Part shown: positions 1 to 19,400 of the stretch, in pieces
How the letters are laid out: every line of letters starts with the position of its first letter
Position numbering within the stretch: the first letter of the stretch is position 1
NCBI GenBank assembly: GCA_021613335.1
Contig: JAJTWR010000260.1
Span: forward strand, 621,001 to 685,000
Origin: Whitmania pigra
Lineage: Eukaryota > Annelida > Clitellata > Hirudinida > Haemopidae
Direction: 5' to 3'
DNA length: 64,000 bases
Made by a program: the position numbers and the translations under genes
The notes under the pieces: model-generated
The model's database searches: none
Seen by the model: the letters and a program-made list of their open reading frames with translations, nothing else
Told to the model about the DNA's origin: nothing

Positions 1-819
1 GGCGACAATCGTATCACTAGTGGCTCTGGTATCAGCTCCCAAAACAACTCCATCCTTAAAAATTAAAAGTTGGCTCAATGAAAGGTGATCTCCTTATACA
101 CGAAGCAACTGATACAGAATATCTTTTAAATTTCTATAACCTTCTTGAATATAGTAAACATGACAAGAAAATATTTCAATCTTGATTGTCAGTAATAATT
201 AATCCAAATGAGCCTTAAACAATTTATTCAATTGAATATGCTTACAATTATATTTTGCCTAAGCAATTACAATCAAGGCAATAATTTTCATAATAAAATT
301 ACATCTTACCACAAAATCAAGTCAATCACATGAGTCTTATTTAAAAATTTAAACCAAAAAGTGTTTTGTTTACCTTGAATATAATTCCAGCAATTGTTGT
401 TCCAGTTTTCAATGCTTTTGGCTGTTTAAAGCCCTGTTTCTCTAAAGCCGCATTTCTACAAAAGTTAAATAAAAGTAACCCCACATATAAAAAAAAGTAA
501 TAATCAATGTCGGCCGAATTTGAATTTCTGAAGTTAAAGGATCTCAACCAAACCAAAAAACTAAGCTCTTAATGAACAAAATAAATCTTAATTTTACATT
601 ACAAAGAAAAGTTATTGATAGAAACAAAGCATTTTGATGAGATAAAAATATATGCTTAATGTGGTGACTAAGCAATATCAGTTGTATGCAATTGATAACT
701 AAAGACATAATCTGAATCCAACAGCAGTACGTTACATAAAATCTTCAATATCATCCTAACCTTTTGCAATTATCAAAAGAAAAGCCGCCAGAAGAAATAT
801 CACCTAATAGTCCAGCCAT
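1..819 (-). CDS. PSMB7: Proteasome subunit beta type-7 (beta2), 5' part only
   Basis: Three exons are visible on the minus strand: 819-761 (start codon 819-817), 455-374, and 54 to beyond the left edge. Phases match (AG|A, then phase 0). The product begins MAGLLGDISSGGFSFDNCKR and continues through KTGTTIAG and DGVVLGADTRAT. FSFDNC..R and KTGTTIAG are hallmarks of the beta2 (trypsin-like) subunit of the 20S proteasome. By family knowledge the propeptide is cut before the first Thr of TTIAG, which becomes the N-terminal nucleophile; the following G(V/I)VLGADTRAT strand is near invariant in beta2. The rest of the gene lies outside the window. The intron between exons 2 and 3 (55-373) and intron 1 (456-760) show nothing else. 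High confidence from the motif match. Confidence 0.95.
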
Positions 820-1069
820 TATATCGTCAATAGTCGAATTTTATCCCAACAAAGAATAAGCGAAATACTGGTAGAGAGATGGCTAATGATATTGCTTCAA
901 AAATCTTGAGCTGCGTAATTTAAATTTAAATATTGGTTTTAAAATATTACTTTAATGCAATAAAATTATATTTTAAAAAATGGTTTTAATTGAATTTTTC
1001 AGCAATATAGTTTGACCAAAGGAATAAATGTCAGGCAATCATTTAGTGATATTAATGTGGTCTTACAGG

Positions 1070-1152
1070 CATTGACCGGTCCGCGGCGAAAAAAAGGTTG
1101 AGCACAGCAGCGGTTCTCATCCAAGTTTTTGCCAGGGGTCGCCTGAGGCACA
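1070..1152. mobile_element. Two abutting hAT-like transposon termini
   Basis: Read on the minus strand, 1109-1070 gives CTCAACC, a T-run, then CGCCGCGGACCGGT. From 1108 on the plus strand CAGCGGTTCTCATCC is followed by GCCAGGGGTCGC. Both resemble the terminal repeats of hAT/Charlie-type elements (CAGNGGTTCTCAACC...). They meet almost end to end, so this is either two insertions or a rearranged end pair. No transposase is seen between PSMB7 and the DUF4806 fragment. The rest of 820-1440 shows nothing recognisable. Confidence 0.5.
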
Positions 1153-1439
1153 AAGAATTTAACTATTTTTTAAATATTTTTTCAAATTTAATCAAACCTG
1201 AATCTTGAAATTCTTAACCCTGTATATAATGTTGATTAAAGTACTTATTTTTACTACAAGCTATTTTATGATCCCAGCCTTTTGTTGGATTTCTCTGCTA
1301 TGTCGCTTAATTTTTTGAGTCAAATGTTTGAAATTATATCCTATTTTGTACGAAATTGCGTTGCTTAATCCTTATCTACTTCTTGCTTTTCCATCAACGT
1401 ACTCTTTTTAAGTTTGTTGGTCATCAATTCAAAATACCC

Positions 1440-1680
1440 CAGCAAGCACAAGAAATCGGGACCCGACCGGGTCCCACGCGGGAAAAAAAGCGGGGCCCGC
1501 TTCGGCAGCCCAGCGGGGCCATGCCGGGTTTGGCCGCGGGCACCAGTCGGGTCCCGTGACACGGGTCCCATGTGGGTAGCCCGCCGGGTACCCGCTGGTT
1601 TGTGTCAGTGGGCACCACATGGGTCCCGCATTAGCTGCTCGGCATCATTAAGCACGGGTTGCCCAGCCCAATCCCTACAT
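1440..1680. repeat. GC-rich degenerate repeat island
   Basis: About 240 bp of strikingly GC-rich sequence inside AT-rich DNA. It is built of irregularly spaced, partly self-complementary GGGTCCC / GGGTACCC / GGGCACC words separated by about 10-20 bases. Open frames occur on both strands only because stop codons are rare in such sequence. No known gene or RNA was recognised. From 1681 to 2037 nothing is seen. Confidence 0.6.
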
Positions 1681-2037
1681 CATTAATGACGAGTTTCCCA
1701 ACAATATATGTAAGACTGAAGAATACAAATTTTTGGATTACATCAAGTTTATTGAAAAAATTCAGATGTTGTTAATTAAATTAATTTTTTTCCGACTGCC
1801 AGCTCCTCTGTCTCTGGCATTTCCAAACCACTTGCGAAGTTCCAACTCACAATTTTGGCTGGTTGCAGCTGAAGTGCTTGGGTTCCTTTGTACCACCCCT
1901 AAAATTTTCCAGATGAAAAGATTAATAATACTGCTAATCTTATTATTACTCTATAATTAAGTTAAATTAAAATTCAATTTATAGTAGCATCAAACCAAAG
2001 TGTTAATCAACAAAGTTACAAAAAGGAAACCAGTTGA

Positions 2038-2331
2038 CTAACCAAACACAGCATTAAACATTTCGGCTTGTCCAAAAGCCTTTTTGCCATGCTGTCCCGA
2101 CAAATTGCACTTTCGACTCATTTCATCCGTCAGCAAATACTTCATAAGCCTCCGGATGGTGGTCTCAATGTTATGCCCTCCATTGGATGCCAGAGCAGAA
2201 ATCTGAATTGAGAATTAGTCATTAAACTAATTTTTAAAATGTTGATTTTATACCAACCAATTGGTTTTTAATTCCAACATCCTTTAAAAGGTCTTCAATG
2301 CTTGCAAATTCGCAATCACTTAGATTTAGAC
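2038..2331 (-). CDS. DUF4806-domain protein, C-terminal two exons
   Basis: Two minus-strand exons join in phase 0: 2331-2258 and 2202-2038 (stop 2040-2038). The downstream exon encodes 54 residues beginning ISALASNGGHNIETTIRR, with LLTDEMSRK and a GKKAF motif near the end. This fits the remembered DUF4806 pattern: leading SIEDLL, then GG...T(V/I)RR(I/L)(M/L)K.LL(T/S).E(M/L), then G..GKKAF. The acceptor of the upstream exon calls for an earlier exon contributing one base, which I could not find; it would have to lie beyond FAM32A, or this is a broken copy. DUF4806 has no assigned biochemical role and is often expanded in invertebrates, sometimes in transposon-rich DNA. The donor of the 2331-2258 exon (GTTGGT) is weak but is the one that keeps the frame. 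Confidence 0.7.
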
Positions 2332-2443
2332 CTGAAAACTATGAAGTGAATGGCAACTTCTGACGTGTTTTCAAAACTTTATTTAAATTAATAAGAAATA
2401 AAACATTCTTCCAAGTAACAGCATGTAGCACTTATTTACAGAT

Positions 2444-2758
2444 TTACTTTGTCCATGATATTTTGGGAACGTCATTATATTCACTCAGGTCTTCCAATTT
2501 TTTGTTGAATTCCTGTATTCTTTCCTTGTGAGATTTCGAAGCTTTCTTTATCATTTCGTTGAGGGCCCTTTTTTCTTTGGCCTTCTCAAAAGCAATCTCA
2601 GCAGCGGTTTTCTTTCTCGGGAGACAAACTTCGTCCATATTCTGTGTCTCCTCGATTGCAATTTTGATTTTCTTTTTTATTTTTGAGTTTTTCTTCTTTT
2701 CAACTGATGAGTTTTTCAGTTTTAATTTTCCTTTGCAAACGGTATCATAATCAGACAT
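2444..2758 (-). CDS. FAM32A: FAM32A-like spliceosome-associated protein
   Basis: Single-exon 104-residue ORF starting MSDYDTVCKGKLKLK and ending YNDVPKISWTK. Animal FAM32A is about 112 residues and has the same plan: a short acidic start, KG.LKLK, a lysine-rich basic stretch, then AFEKA.EKR...(I/L)KKASK(S/T)HK.R(V/I)..FN..L..L.E..D(V/I)PK(I/V)SWTK. The C-terminal SWTK tail is the most conserved part of the family. From family knowledge, FAM32A is a nuclear factor seen near the active site of late spliceosomes, where it helps exon ligation. The start at 2758 was chosen because it gives the normal length; an in-frame ATG at 2779 would add seven residues. It lies just upstream of, and on the same strand as, the DUF4806 fragment. 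Confidence 0.92.
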   Translation of the reverse strand: MSDYDTVCKGKLKLKNSSVEKKKNSKIKKKIKIAIEETQNMDEVCLPRKKTAAEIAFEKAKEKRALNEMIKKASKSHKERIQEFNKKLEDLSEYNDVPKISWTK

Positions 2759-3342
2759 ATTTGGATTATTATATTTCAAAGAAAATGAAATTTTAGTGAA
2801 GGTCGTACGACAGGCACTTACTTCGTCCTCACAAGTTCATGAATGCTAATAAAAAAGATCACGTATAAAGGGATAAATAAAAGTTATAATTTTTAATCAC
2901 ATTTGTTATATTAATCAAATATATCAACCATATAATTTTAAATGTAAATTGTAATCAAATAAAAGCAATTTTTATTTAAAATAATTAACAAATAACAAAA
3001 CCAACCTAGAAATTTTCCAGAGCCCAAATGGAACTATCAAATATTTATGGTATAATAACTAAGTAATCTGAATTATTTTTGTAGTATATCAAATAGAAAT
3101 AATTTTGTTAAAAATTATTATTATTATTATCTTGAAAAGCTATCAGTAATTATTCTAGCAAAAAAAAGCCGTTGTATGGACCTGTTTGAATCATTTTCAG
3201 TTGCATTTTATTGGTAACGAGCTGTTTAGCCGGCTTTGTAATAGATTTGCAAATGAATAAACTTAATGTTTAATACAACATTTTTTTTTATTAAAATGAA
3301 TGACTGACTGGTGTAATGCTGTAATGTAATGCTGGTGTAAAA

Positions 3343-3512
3343 TTAACACAATACTTGGTTATAAACAACATTTTTAGTTTCACCCCTGGAGCAAGAACAA
3401 ATAAATTGTTGGGTGAACCCATCCTTGAGCATGCAACATAAAGTTGTCCGTAGGAAAAACACGGCAATCTAAAGTCCTTTCCACAGTATTTAATAGATTG
3501 CCCCTGTGATAG
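3343..3512 (-). pseudogene. Helitron helicase (PIF1-like) C-terminal relic
   Basis: The minus strand from 3512 reads [19 protein letters not shown], then [10 protein letters not shown] and [10 protein letters not shown], then (after a frame shift) [11 protein letters not shown] and a stop. This is the C-terminal end of Helitron Rep/helicase proteins (SQGQT..., HGQLYVA.SR, then TKN.VY). Nothing upstream of this helicase end is seen, so it is a fragment. It abuts the LINE fragment that starts at about 3515 on the other strand, which suggests one element inserted next to or into the other. From 2759 to 3342 nothing else is recognised beyond AT-rich DNA. Confidence 0.75.
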
Positions 3513-3514
3513 TT

Positions 3515-3727
3515 ATCAAATTACATTCCTTAGAAAAACATCGATTGCTGGCTGACCTCGCCCTTTGCTTCAAGATAAAAAATCACCTTACTCGCACCGC
3601 AATATCTCTCATCAACTCAAATTATTCTAGAACCCAAGGTCATAATCACAAATCGACAACCAGCACATTCCGTGGCGAGACCTCAAAACATTTTTTTTGC
3701 AATAATTTATTTAATATAATTTTGTAA
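3515..3727 (+). pseudogene. CR1/Jockey-type LINE, ORF2 C-terminal fragment
   Basis: The frame reads LEKHRLLADLALC, then TRTAISLINSNYSRTQGHNH and SKHFFCN. It matches the C-terminal region of the LINE at 43.0-44.7 kb in this same window (LEKRRLLADLTLC, then YTRTRGHNH and SKHFFSN). It is truncated at both ends. From 3728 to 4511 only AT-rich sequence was seen, apart from CAGTGGACTTTGAGGGGGG read on the minus strand near 3835, which could be a transposon end. Confidence 0.8.
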
Positions 3728-4511
3728 AGCTTAAAAATACAATAATAAGCAAAAATGGCTATGAAATATCCACCGTTTTATGAGTGACCTTCAGGGGACT
3801 AGGTTCCTTTTGTTGGCCACCCCCCTCAAAGTCCACTGATCTAAAGTTATTGCAAATAATTAAATTAAATAAATTCAAATGAACATGCATGGAATATGGC
3901 GAAGAGCTATTTGATCGTGCAGAGCCACCTATCCCATCAAAGCGAATTAAATTGTCAGTTTTGTGGCTTCTTGATATTAGTCATATTTTAAACTTAAGGT
4001 AAACTCGTGAATAATCTTAATCTGAGTCACGCAAGTCACGAAACTTATTATTATAAACAAACAAAAAAAACAAACAAAAATCAAAATTTAAGTTAAGTGT
4101 CATCCGACAATAATGGAGGAATGACCCAAAGTCATCTGAATATTCAGTTATTTTCGAACGAGACCTGCAAAATTGGATGAGAGCAAATAAGCCTCGTCGA
4201 AATGGATATTAAACCTGCGACAATTACGGTGCTTCCTTTCACATATCGGAACAATTTTCAGCGAGAGTCAACTCTTCTTTCTGATGTTGATGAGTCATTT
4301 TGAAAGCAATACATTGCTTAAGTTCGACAAAAACATCAGCTAATACAGTTTATTAGTTAACGAGGTGACGTTATATTTTGAGATTTTTTTTGGTACACAA
4401 ATTCGGATTTCCTTCGACTTTTCGTTTACGTTTTACGGACATTCGTTGTGATCGCTTCATAGCAAAACTCGGTTGAAAGTATTCTTCAAAAAGGTTCAAA
4501 GAATTCTCAAC

Positions 4512-12043
<7,532 letters not shown>

Positions 12044-12967
12044 TGGTAACAAGTAATTGTTGTCTGTGCGGAGGAACGAAATTCTGCTGACATTTCATTT
12101 CTATTGCTAACAATTTCATTGTTCGCTATTTGCGAGATTTCGTGAATACATGCGGTGGAAAATTGGTTATTTATTTATCTCTTATTTGCGCGGGTTCTGC
12201 TTAAAATAGTCTGGATTTAAAATAGAATATCGATAACACAAAACAAAACAAGTCAAGGACTTTTGAGTGGTTAAGGAACGTCATTTCTGGGTGAAGGGGC
12301 AGGGATAAAATGGCTTTTCCTGACTTTTGAGAACTAGAAGCAAACAAAGGTCATCTCCTCAAGTTGTGTGAGGGTTTGCCCTCCTCTCTTCTGGAAAAAG
12401 CTGAAATGGAGTTCTGAAAAACATAATTGAAACGAATGTAATTAATTACACAATTATTGCAAGGAATAAAATTCTATAAATAATAAAAAAAAATTAAATT
12501 ATGGAAACTTTAGAAATGTGAAAATAGTCAGTTTTTAGGTGAAAAAGAAGTTAGTTTTGATAAACAAAATAAGGCAGGAAAATTATTTGAAGACACGACA
12601 AATAAATTAACTAGGGATCATGAAGTCCGAAAGTTCTTAAAATTACATACTTTTATTAATAAATAATGTCAAAATATTTATAAATTTGCCAAACAATCTA
12701 ATCAATAATAATATCAAATTCGCTTTTAAAGAAAACTTAGAAGTTCTACACAACCCTCCATTCAGTTGAAATAGTCTATAGTTTTTCTATCAGTATATAT
12801 TTTATAATTTGACCAACAATAAATGCATTGGAACAACAAAAATAGACATATAGGAACTTAATAATTAAGAAATTTTATGTTGATAAGGTGACAGCAAATT
12901 TTATTCGAATCTGACAAAAAGGTCAACAGGGTTGTGGTGTTTAAATTATTAATTAAAAAGTTAATTA
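12044..12967. other. Intergenic DNA between the two M13 genes
   Basis: 3' flank of the first M13 gene. AT-rich with possible poly(A) signals (AATAAA near 12465 and 12480). No gene, RNA or element recognised. The same applies to 13044-13472, which holds a short CTC-rich run near 13257. Confidence 0.6.
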
Positions 12968-13043
12968 AAACTATAACAATAACAATAATATGTTTATTTG
13001 TAAAGCGCCATAAGCGCAAGGGCGCTCCACATTTCTTATAAAG
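12968..13043 (-). mobile_element. Retroposon 3' end with ATTGTT tail
   Basis: On the minus strand this reads GTGGAGCGCCC, GCGCTTATGGCGCTTTAC, then AAATAAACATATTATTGTT and so on. The same sequence with few changes occurs at 40.93-40.98 kb, and a related GGCG...ATAAACTATTATT end closes the LINE at 54.1 kb. It is therefore a short 3'-end insertion of a LINE or LINE-dependent SINE. Confidence 0.75.
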
Positions 13044-13472
13044 AATCCATTTTGTCTTAGGATCTGTTACTAAATTAATATTATTGAGCTGTTAATATTT
13101 TGTTAATATTTAATATTTTGTTATTATGAAAGAGTAGTTATAATTTAAGAGTTGTTAAAACTTGACATGTATCAGGGTTTTATTGGAAAAAAATATGGAG
13201 GCTGAATGTTACTCATCCTAAATGTCGACCATTCTTAGCATTCGTTGTCACCGCCATCCTCTTCCTCCTCCTCCTCCTCCTCTTCATCATCAGGATCTCT
13301 ATGCATTAAGCTGATTGTGGACAAACAAAACATCCACGAGGAAGCATAACATAAGCCAGGAATGTTCGCTTTTCATCAGCTTTTTCGCGGAGAGCAAAAG
13401 CGTGTTAGGTTTTCCTGCAGAGAAATCACATCAAATTCTTAAATCGTGCAAATCCTGCACATTAGGCTAAAA

Positions 13473-16400
13473 ATGACGAGCACTTCGCAGGAAATCGTAC
13501 CTGAGGTGACTCAGGGACTCCACAAGAAGGTCGAATTCCACATTCCCGAGGATAAACAGAAGAGCGTCATCGGATTTCAATCGATGATGACTAGTCCAAC
13601 TGTTTTGAAACTGTTGAGAGTTGAAACATCGCATGACAGCCCAACCCCAGTTCCAGTTTCGAGAAGCGCCTCGAACGAGAAACTGCTAAAGGATGAATCA
13701 ATCATGAACCTGCAAGGAAGGGAAGTTCTTTTTGCAACTGGAATATTTTTTTTATTTTCACTTTCGGTTGCTTTTATTTTCATTATCGCCACGACGACTT
13801 TGGACAAGTTCAGTCAACCTTCCAAAGAAAAGATTACCTCGCCACAAATTAAATGCACATTTAACACCACCCCATCAAGGCCGACGTCAAGCTGCAAATC
13901 GACTCCGTTTGACTTCAGTGAGGCTAATTTAATAGGAAAGTTTGGCAGAGAACTGAAGCAGAAACTTTGTGACATTACTTTGATTTCTGTTTGCCATCAC
14001 GAAACAAGGAAGTTTAAAAAAATATGGACAGAATCGTCAAAGTCACATTCTGGGTTTCTGCAGGGAAATTCAATTGTTTCGGAGAGTCATCTGAATTCAT
14101 CTGAAAACAAGAAAGACATCAACGCTATTCAATGCCAAAGTAACGCCAACATTTCCATTTCTTTCAACGATTCTTATGAAGTCGAATGTTCAGATCCTCA
14201 AAATAACCTGACAGAACAAAATAATGAAAAAGAGATAAACTTTTTACAAATTACCAACGTCACTGAATTAAATAAAATTAAGGAGAGACATTCTGACAGA
14301 ATTCTTCCAAGGCTCAGCAGAAGTCAGGGCAATGTTTACATTAAAAAATTTTGGGTGTTTTCAAGAAATCCAAAAACATACAAACGGTTTTGTCTCGAAA
14401 AGATCAAAATGGCAGCAAAGTTTTTCAAGAAGTGCATTCGAAGGCACAAGGTTTCCATTAACGCCCTCTTTTCGCTCATCATTCCAGGTAATGGATGAAT
14501 GCTTTTCAAGTCTTCATCCGCTTAGAATTAGTGATTCTTTTAAAAGTTAAAATTTATTTCCTCCAAGATGCTCAAAGCAAGCCGGAAGAGCTAAATTCAC
14601 TGAAGTTTTACTACATTGAAACTTTATGGGAGCGTTATGGACTGGAGACCTTTTTCAGATTTGGGGAACGAGATCAAAGCATAAACGTGAGTAGATCGAC
14701 TTCAATATTGGTAACATTAAAATTTAAATAGTTAGATATTAATGAAATATAATCTGGCCATAAAGTCTTCGAAGGTGGTTGAAATTCTTCCGCCAAAACA
14801 ACTGCCCAGACAACATTTGTTCAACAATATGCTAAAATCTCTCCATCTCTTATCGAAAGACGAGCGGGAAGTCTTCACTTCTCTCTTTAGAATCCGTTCA
14901 AGAATTTCTAAGGTCCTGTCTATTTCTTGTAAATATGACAAACTTTGACATTACAGAATCATTTCAAATAACAGGTCATTTCAAGTTACAAGATAAAGAA
15001 GGGGATGTGTGCTGAGTTTAATTCTTCTTCAATATATTTGGCTTATCCACAGGTATGATTAATGCATAATTATAAAATTACATCAATAAATAAGAAGGCA
15101 TGAAGAACACGAGTCGTGCAAAAACATCATTTCAGATCAACTGGTCGAGAATGTTGGAGAAGAAATTTGATGTGGATGATTTGAAGGTTGTGGAATGTGG
15201 AAACCTATTGAAGCAGATATTTCTCATGATTAACTTCACTTGGACAAGGTTATCAAGTTATTTCCTACACATGTTATACTTTCTTAGCCAAATGTCATTA
15301 GTTCGAAATAGGATACAGGTAAACAGGGCTAGGATAAAATATCGATACATAATTAGATATGTGTACGTCGATAAATTAAGTACTAATATAAATGTGGCGA
15401 TATTTTTCGCTATTTATCGTTTTTAGATAATCCACATTTTTTTAATATTAATTTTTTCATATTTCATGCCATCAAAATCGGCTTTAAAAGTTTTTGTAAA
15501 CAATATTCCGAGGTTCAAGTCTAATTAAACTAATTAATCATCCTAGTTATGCTAGTTAAAGGAGTTTAATCAAATAAATAAAATAAATATTCCGAGGTTA
15601 AAATTAGTTTGTTGTTACTATTTGGTATTGATATGCGCAAATGAGTAATAATAATGCAATAATAATGGAAATTATAAAATATACTCACCAAATTGAATTG
15701 AATTTGTTTGCAATGGATACAAGTGCCATAAAATAAATGGAATAACCTGACTAAGCTAAGTCTAAACAGAACATGCGTTTCAGCAAATATACATCATGTA
15801 CGTACAAAATTAATAAATTTAACAATGCAACGATACTAATTATGTTTAATCTTTAAATTAATTTCAAAGAGATATAAAGATCCTCATCGTATGGAAAGTG
15901 ATATCTGAAGTTCTAGCCACACCTGACAGTCCGAGATTCTCGAGACTTCAACTTTTCTTTAGAAACGCAAGTAAATGAATTTCGATTTCATTTTACCCAC
16001 CGTAGTTATGGTTTTAAATATGCGTGTTTAGTGACATTGCCGTCTAGCTGAGGGTTGTCTAAATCTAGTGAACCTGGTTTGCACATGTTTATTTTGTATA
16101 AATTAGTTATACGTAATCTATCAATCTGATTTTTATTTTAGAATCTGATACTCCTGTCGAGGACATGTGTTTACGCCTGACGATAAGAATTTATCTTCAA
16201 ATGGAATTTTCTGAATTCATTGAAAAATTCTACATCAGATCTTTTGCTAGGATAGTTAGTCATGCTTATATTATATGAAGTCGCTATTAAAAAAGTAATG
16301 TTTTATTAACGTCCGTTAGGACGGTGCCCCCTCAGCGAGGTTCGAATCCGCGCTGCCCCCGTAAGAGGCACAGCCTTAACCATTAGGCCATGTGGGCGCA

Positions 16401-19400
16401 AGTCACTATTATTTATTTATTTATTTGATTATAGTCCGTTGAATAACTGAGATGATTTGGACTTTTATTAAACTAAGTCGCTATTATTGTTTTTATTAAC
16501 GTCCGTTGCATATCTAGATGATTAGGACGGTGCCCCGCAGCGGGGTTTGAACCCCGTGCTGCCAAAGTGAGAGGAGCAGCCTTAACCGTCAGACGCTATT
16601 AAACTTAATCTGAGTTATTAAATGTATTTCTCAATGGTAGGGTAAGGTGGATACGTCACAAAGGATAAAAGCCACACAGCTATAGAATATTTTTTGGAAT
16701 GGCATCGCTTTCCTAGAGCAACACCTAACGATAAACCTTGAATGCATGACTGAATTTCATTTAATCCTTGCTTCGTGATCTGTGCCTGCACACTCCGAAA
16801 GTGGAAAATCGTTTTCACGAAACCTGTCTGTTAAGTGTTGATAAATATCTAAAAGCTTTGTGAGTGACAAAATCATGGTAAATTATGTGTTCTTAGCCGT
16901 CACTAACCTAAATTCGACTCTAGTTAGCGCACCGCGAACCTTAATCAGAGCCAACTTCTATGATCTCTGCCGATGATTAAATAGTCGTTAGTTTATTTGC
17001 ACTATGGAAATTCTCTCAAATATTTTGTTGGACGGATAAAATAAATTCAAAATAAATCTTTCGATATCCAACTTTATGGAGAGTGTGTGGTTCCCAACCA
17101 AACAATTTTGTGTAGCACTTTGCAAGGTATGAGATCTCTCATGGAATATCCCTTATTGCTACGAAATTATCTTGTCCAACTCGCGGAATGACATGAAGAT
17201 CTTTAAATCATTTCACGTTTCATACTGATGTGTTGGCTGAACTCATAATCCACGATAACTCGAAATCTGAAATCTGTTTCGCATCAGAAATCTCGTCTGA
17301 ACGTGATTTTAATTACTTTCGAAAATTTTAGAACTCCTACTAACTTCTTTATATCTGTTTACTTTGCGGTTTCACGGATATTTAAGATAATAACATGTAA
17401 TATTTAATATTATAATATATAATATAACAATATTTAAAATAACAAGTAGAAATCGCCAAGTAATGACGTACGAAAATGCATGGTATATGTTAGAACGCAA
17501 CGCGATCGTAATGGAGTAAATTTACAAATCGTAATATAGGTTTATAATGGACAATAAGTAACATTTAAGTTAAACTTTCTCAAAGCACATGAATAATGTA
17601 GCTAACATTTAATAGTATGACTGTACTTAGCAACTTAAAAAGTACCAAATAATAAGGACATTTTTTACTTTTATGACTTGAAACCCCACATTCCCTTAGA
17701 AAGGAAATAAATAGTGTGACTTGTGTTAGTAAGTAAAAGCGCTATTTGTAAATTGGTCTTGAAATAAAAACTTTGCTGTTTGAAGCTGAGAAAATCAATT
17801 AAATTCTATGGAAGATCATTTCTTTGTACTCACGAGATGTCTGATTATGATCACATTGTGAGTTGATCAGTTAACATCATTTTAAGAATGTTCGGAATTA
17901 CTGAATTCTTTTTCTAATCAGATTAAAGACGCAACATTTGATTTCGACTGGTACTCACCTTCTCAGGGAGATACTAACAGTACTAATCAATGCACTTCTC
18001 TTGAAATGGTATGCAAAATGTTTTTTTTACATAAACTTTCCATCTACTCATTTATATCAAGTTGGATCGAAATTTATGCTGCGACATAATTTGTTATTGC
18101 AGTGCTTCAAACTTTTCTAGTCAATATAATACTTTAATACCATTAAGAAATAGTCTCTTACGAAAACGCCAAAGTAGCAGTTAATTTATTATTCTTATAT
18201 TTGTATTGAAAATTTGTAAAAGTAAAAAATCAAGTTACGATAATGTAAAATATAACATAACAACATATTTTTCATTTAATTCGTTATTCACCACTGTCTT
18301 GACACAAAGGTACTTAATACGCATAAATTGCAATATATTAAATATTTTTCTTTTTAAAAATAATGTGTCACATTATAGTTTGATAAAATTTGTGAAACTT
18401 AGTTTACTAAAAACTTAGCTCTAACTATTTTCAAAATTTAAACTTTGTTTTAACCGTTACATATCGTAGCTATAGGGGTACTTATGTCCCCGGGCGCCAA
18501 GGTGCAGGGGCGCCAAAATGAGGCTTACAACGTTATATTGTAATAACTGAACAAGGGTAATAAATCGGTCGCAAGATCACTACAACGGCTACAGCCGACG
18601 TATCATACGTGGACGAGTTTAAAAAAGCTGGCCTATCACAGTAAAGCGGGAAAAGTCTGAAAGTTGGAGCGCTGGACTGAAGGACTGGATGAACTATAGT
18701 AGGTCTGCCAGCCAAATTATCGGAGGACTAAACTGTGGCGCCAAAACCAAAAGTGATGCAGAACAGTTCTGAGCGTCTTAAATTTTAACTTCGTAGTTTT
18801 TTTTACATTTCTGGAATGCCATTCTTGGAAAAATTGATCGTGCACAGAAGCACCTACAGAATCCTATTATGAATGTCAAGGAAGCAGCAACTGATGAACC
18901 TTTCACGCTTCTTGATGATTTCAACAAAGTTGCTGTAGAAAACGACAAAACTAAATGCAGAGACTGTGAGATTGAGGTGGACAAAAGAATTAGGCGAAAT
19001 CGGAAGATTCCTGGAGAACTGGCAAGAAATGCAGGACTTTCAGCAGAAGAAATTGTGCGGGTTATGGAGAGCATATTTAATCGACTTCAACAGGAGATGT
19101 CAACACATTTATGCGACTAAAAGACCTGAGCACAAAATTTGGATTTCAGCTGGATGTTAAAACCTTATATCTGATGTAGATGCCGATGCAATTCATCGAA
19201 ATTGCAAAGATTTTGAAAATTTCTACAACACAGACATCAGTGGGCATAAACTTTTTTTTTACAGAGATTGACGTTTGCAAAATACTGCTAGTAAGTAACC
19301 GGAATAAAGTTCTATCAGAGGCAGCTGTGCCGCACAATAATCTTAGAGTGCCTCGTGATACATCTCGACTCAGTTGACCTCCACAGCCTCCGCCATTTTT

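Noticed and set aside
1356..1686. Overlapping short Pro/Gly/Arg-rich frames
   Set aside because: Open on both strands because of GC-rich repeat composition; no homologous motif.
16297..16399. A functional tRNA gene
   Set aside because: Boxes A and B are good but the anticodon arm and acceptor stem do not pair cleanly and the sequence continues into a retroposon tail shared with other copies.
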